Of a DNA stretch of 64,000 bases, positions 62,817-64,000 are shown one piece after another. A model generated the notes under the pieces. It was not told the origin of the DNA, ran no database searches, and saw only the letters and a list, made by a program, of their open reading frames with translations. The translations under genes and the position numbers were made by a program. The first letter of the stretch is position 1. Each line of letters begins with the position of its first letter. Source of the stretch: Mycoplasma miroungigenitalium (GTDB lineage: Bacteria > Bacillota_I > Bacilli_A > Mycoplasmatales > Metamycoplasmataceae); assembly GCF_013008635.1 (NCBI RefSeq), contig NZ_CP053096.1, forward strand, positions 310,001-374,000. The letters are read 5' to 3'.

Positions 62817-63076
62817 TCTGCCTCCTTTAATTCTTTTTCGATTGACTCATATACGTTTTTAGTGACATTAGTACGAAAACTTCTGTTTAATGCTTTGGTT
62901 TTTAAAATGAAATTTCAATTTTCATCGTTTGCAACGAAATAACAACCGCGACCTTTTTTTGTTTTTTTAAGATCAAGACTTATTATTCCTGTTTTTTTGT
63001 CATAGTCTACACGCGTTAAATCATTGACGGGTAAAATTTGACCAGTTACAATACATTTTCTATTGATTTGGTTCAT
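62795..63076 (-). CDS. ylxR: YlxR/DUF448 family protein
   Basis: A 93-aa protein read on the minus strand between nusA and infB. RKCIVTGQILPVNDLTRV at residues 6-23 and KKGRGCYFV (about 44-52) match the YlxR pattern R.C...G...P...L.R and GRG.Y. One TGA Trp. Putative RNA-binding protein of the nusA operon. Overlaps infB by 22 nt and begins 3 nt after the nusA stop. Confidence 0.88.
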
Positions 63077-63079
63077 TTA

Positions 63080-64000
63080 TTAATCTTCTCAAGCGTCGTC
63101 ATCTAAAAACTCGTCCAGGTCAAACTCATCAAGCCCATAGCTTGATAAATCATCATCAACCTTGAAATCTTTCAAGGCTTCTTTAACTTTTTTGTAGTCT
63201 TCAACATCGTTTCTTACTTGATGTTGATTTTTACTTTCTTCTTCTAATTGTTGTGCAATTTCATCAACTGTTTGAGGTTGTTCTACATTAGTTGCTTCAG
63301 GGGTTGTGTGTTTTTTAAATAATTCCTCGAAATCTAGATCAAAACTTGATGTATCAATATCAGCAAATTCTTGTTCTTGGAAATTTAACACATCAGTATC
63401 AAATGAATCTGCACTAACTTTAATTTTGTCAAGATCGACATCGAAACCAAACGCTTTTTTGTTGTTTCTTGTGTTTCTACGAATTGGACTACTTTTTATC
63501 TCGACTGCATTAGAATAATTAAATTTAATTCCTTGTTCTAAAGCATCTTTTTCAGAAATAACATCTAAATTACATTTTGTTAAGTTTGAAGCCAATGATA
63601 CATTAATACCTCTACGGCCTATAGCTGGTGTAAGCCCATCTTTAGCAACTATTACTCAATAAACATTACGTGTAGAGTTTTGGTCTTCGCCATTTTTTGC
63701 AACAACATCGATAATTCTTGCTGGCGACATTGCATTTCTAATGAATTTCTTAGGATCTTCATCATATAGAATGACATCGATTTTTTCGCCAATTTCTTGA
63801 TTAATAGCTGTAATTCTTTGTCCATTTGGACCAATAATTGAACCGAAAACATCAAAATCAGCAGGGGCTAATGCGCTAGCTTTAAATGCAACCTTAGTTC
63901 TTTCACCCGGTTGACGTACGGTTTCCACAATTTCGATAATACCTTCATTTATTTCCGGAATTGAACGTTTTAACAATTCTTCAACATTTTCCTTAGAATC
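63080..64000 (-). CDS. nusA: Transcription factor NusA (5' end beyond the window)
   Basis: The last 306 codons of NusA; the start lies past position 64000. KH1 (GSIIGPNGQRITAINQEIGEKIDVI) and KH2 (WVIVAKDGLTPAIGRRGINVSLAS, Trp from TGA) are present. After the KH domains a ~150-residue acidic tail follows (SSFDLDFEELF..., LDEFDLDEFLDDDAWED), instead of the AR repeats of E. coli. First gene of the nusA-ylxR-infB unit. Confidence 0.92.

Overview
The window is a stretch of a Mollicutes chromosome, in the broad sense a Mycoplasma. It is very AT-rich, and almost every gene carries in-frame TGA codons where the family needs tryptophan (genetic code 4). Gene products fit a reduced wall-less bacterium: GatCAB without GlnRS nearby, release factor RF1, lipoproteins with a Cys lipobox, and surface nucleases. 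All gene ends below are given with TGA read as Trp, so several are much longer than standard-code ORFs would suggest. The integrative-element genes resemble those of the M. bovis/M. agalactiae/M. hominis side of the group; I cannot name the species.

Layout. 0-5.3 kb: rpiB, an AEC-type permease, a three-gene unit of unknown function centred on a membrane-anchored putative nucleotidyltransferase, and a YihY/BrkB membrane protein. 5.4-9.5 kb: dnaJ under a CIRCE-like operator, a hypothetical gene, cmk-der, and an HU gene. 9.5-16.5 kb: recU (minus), acpS-plsC-scpA-scpB, and a pseudouridine synthase followed by gatC-gatA-gatB. 16.5-22.6 kb: a lipoprotein thermonuclease, rplK-rplA with a leader that looks like the L1 site of 23S rRNA, a membrane protein, asnA, prfA-prmC and acpP. 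22.6-29.8 kb: an orphan fused PstC-PstA permease (minus), a Nudix gene, a protein with two tandem choline/aminoglycoside-kinase-like domains, an RluD-type enzyme, a membrane protein with a Rho-N/SAP-like tail, rnhB and a nitroreductase.

29.8-37.95 kb is the accessory part: the decayed end of a mycoplasma integrative conjugative element (ICE). It has a large 5'-truncated, frameshifted surface protein (Mbov_0399-like), two divergent copies of a ~230-aa gene (Mbov_0400-like), and a DDE transposase-like gene (Mbov_0401-like), followed by ~550 bp of repeats without genes. The two ~230-aa genes sit between nearly identical flanks, as if two ICE ends with different cargo had been fused. No conjugation genes (TraG, TraE) are in the window.

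38-48.7 kb: an alpha/beta hydrolase, then on the minus strand nadE-yebC and yitT-type / hydrolase / restriction-endonuclease-like genes; gyrB, a CPPC thioredoxin and smpB on plus; a LacI-type regulator (minus), SRP RNA, and rsmD (minus). 48.7-64 kb: def, a CvpA-like membrane protein, tex, dnaE, a stand-alone 5'-3' exonuclease, two large lipoproteins (one repetitive, one an MnuA-type nuclease), and the minus-strand cluster nusA-ylxR-infB followed by apt.

A feature running through the window is a TATAAT-like -10 box ending exactly 6 nt before the ATG of at least eleven genes that have no Shine-Dalgarno sequence, which predicts leaderless mRNAs. Genes are packed tightly, and many convergent pairs share one bidirectional terminator.
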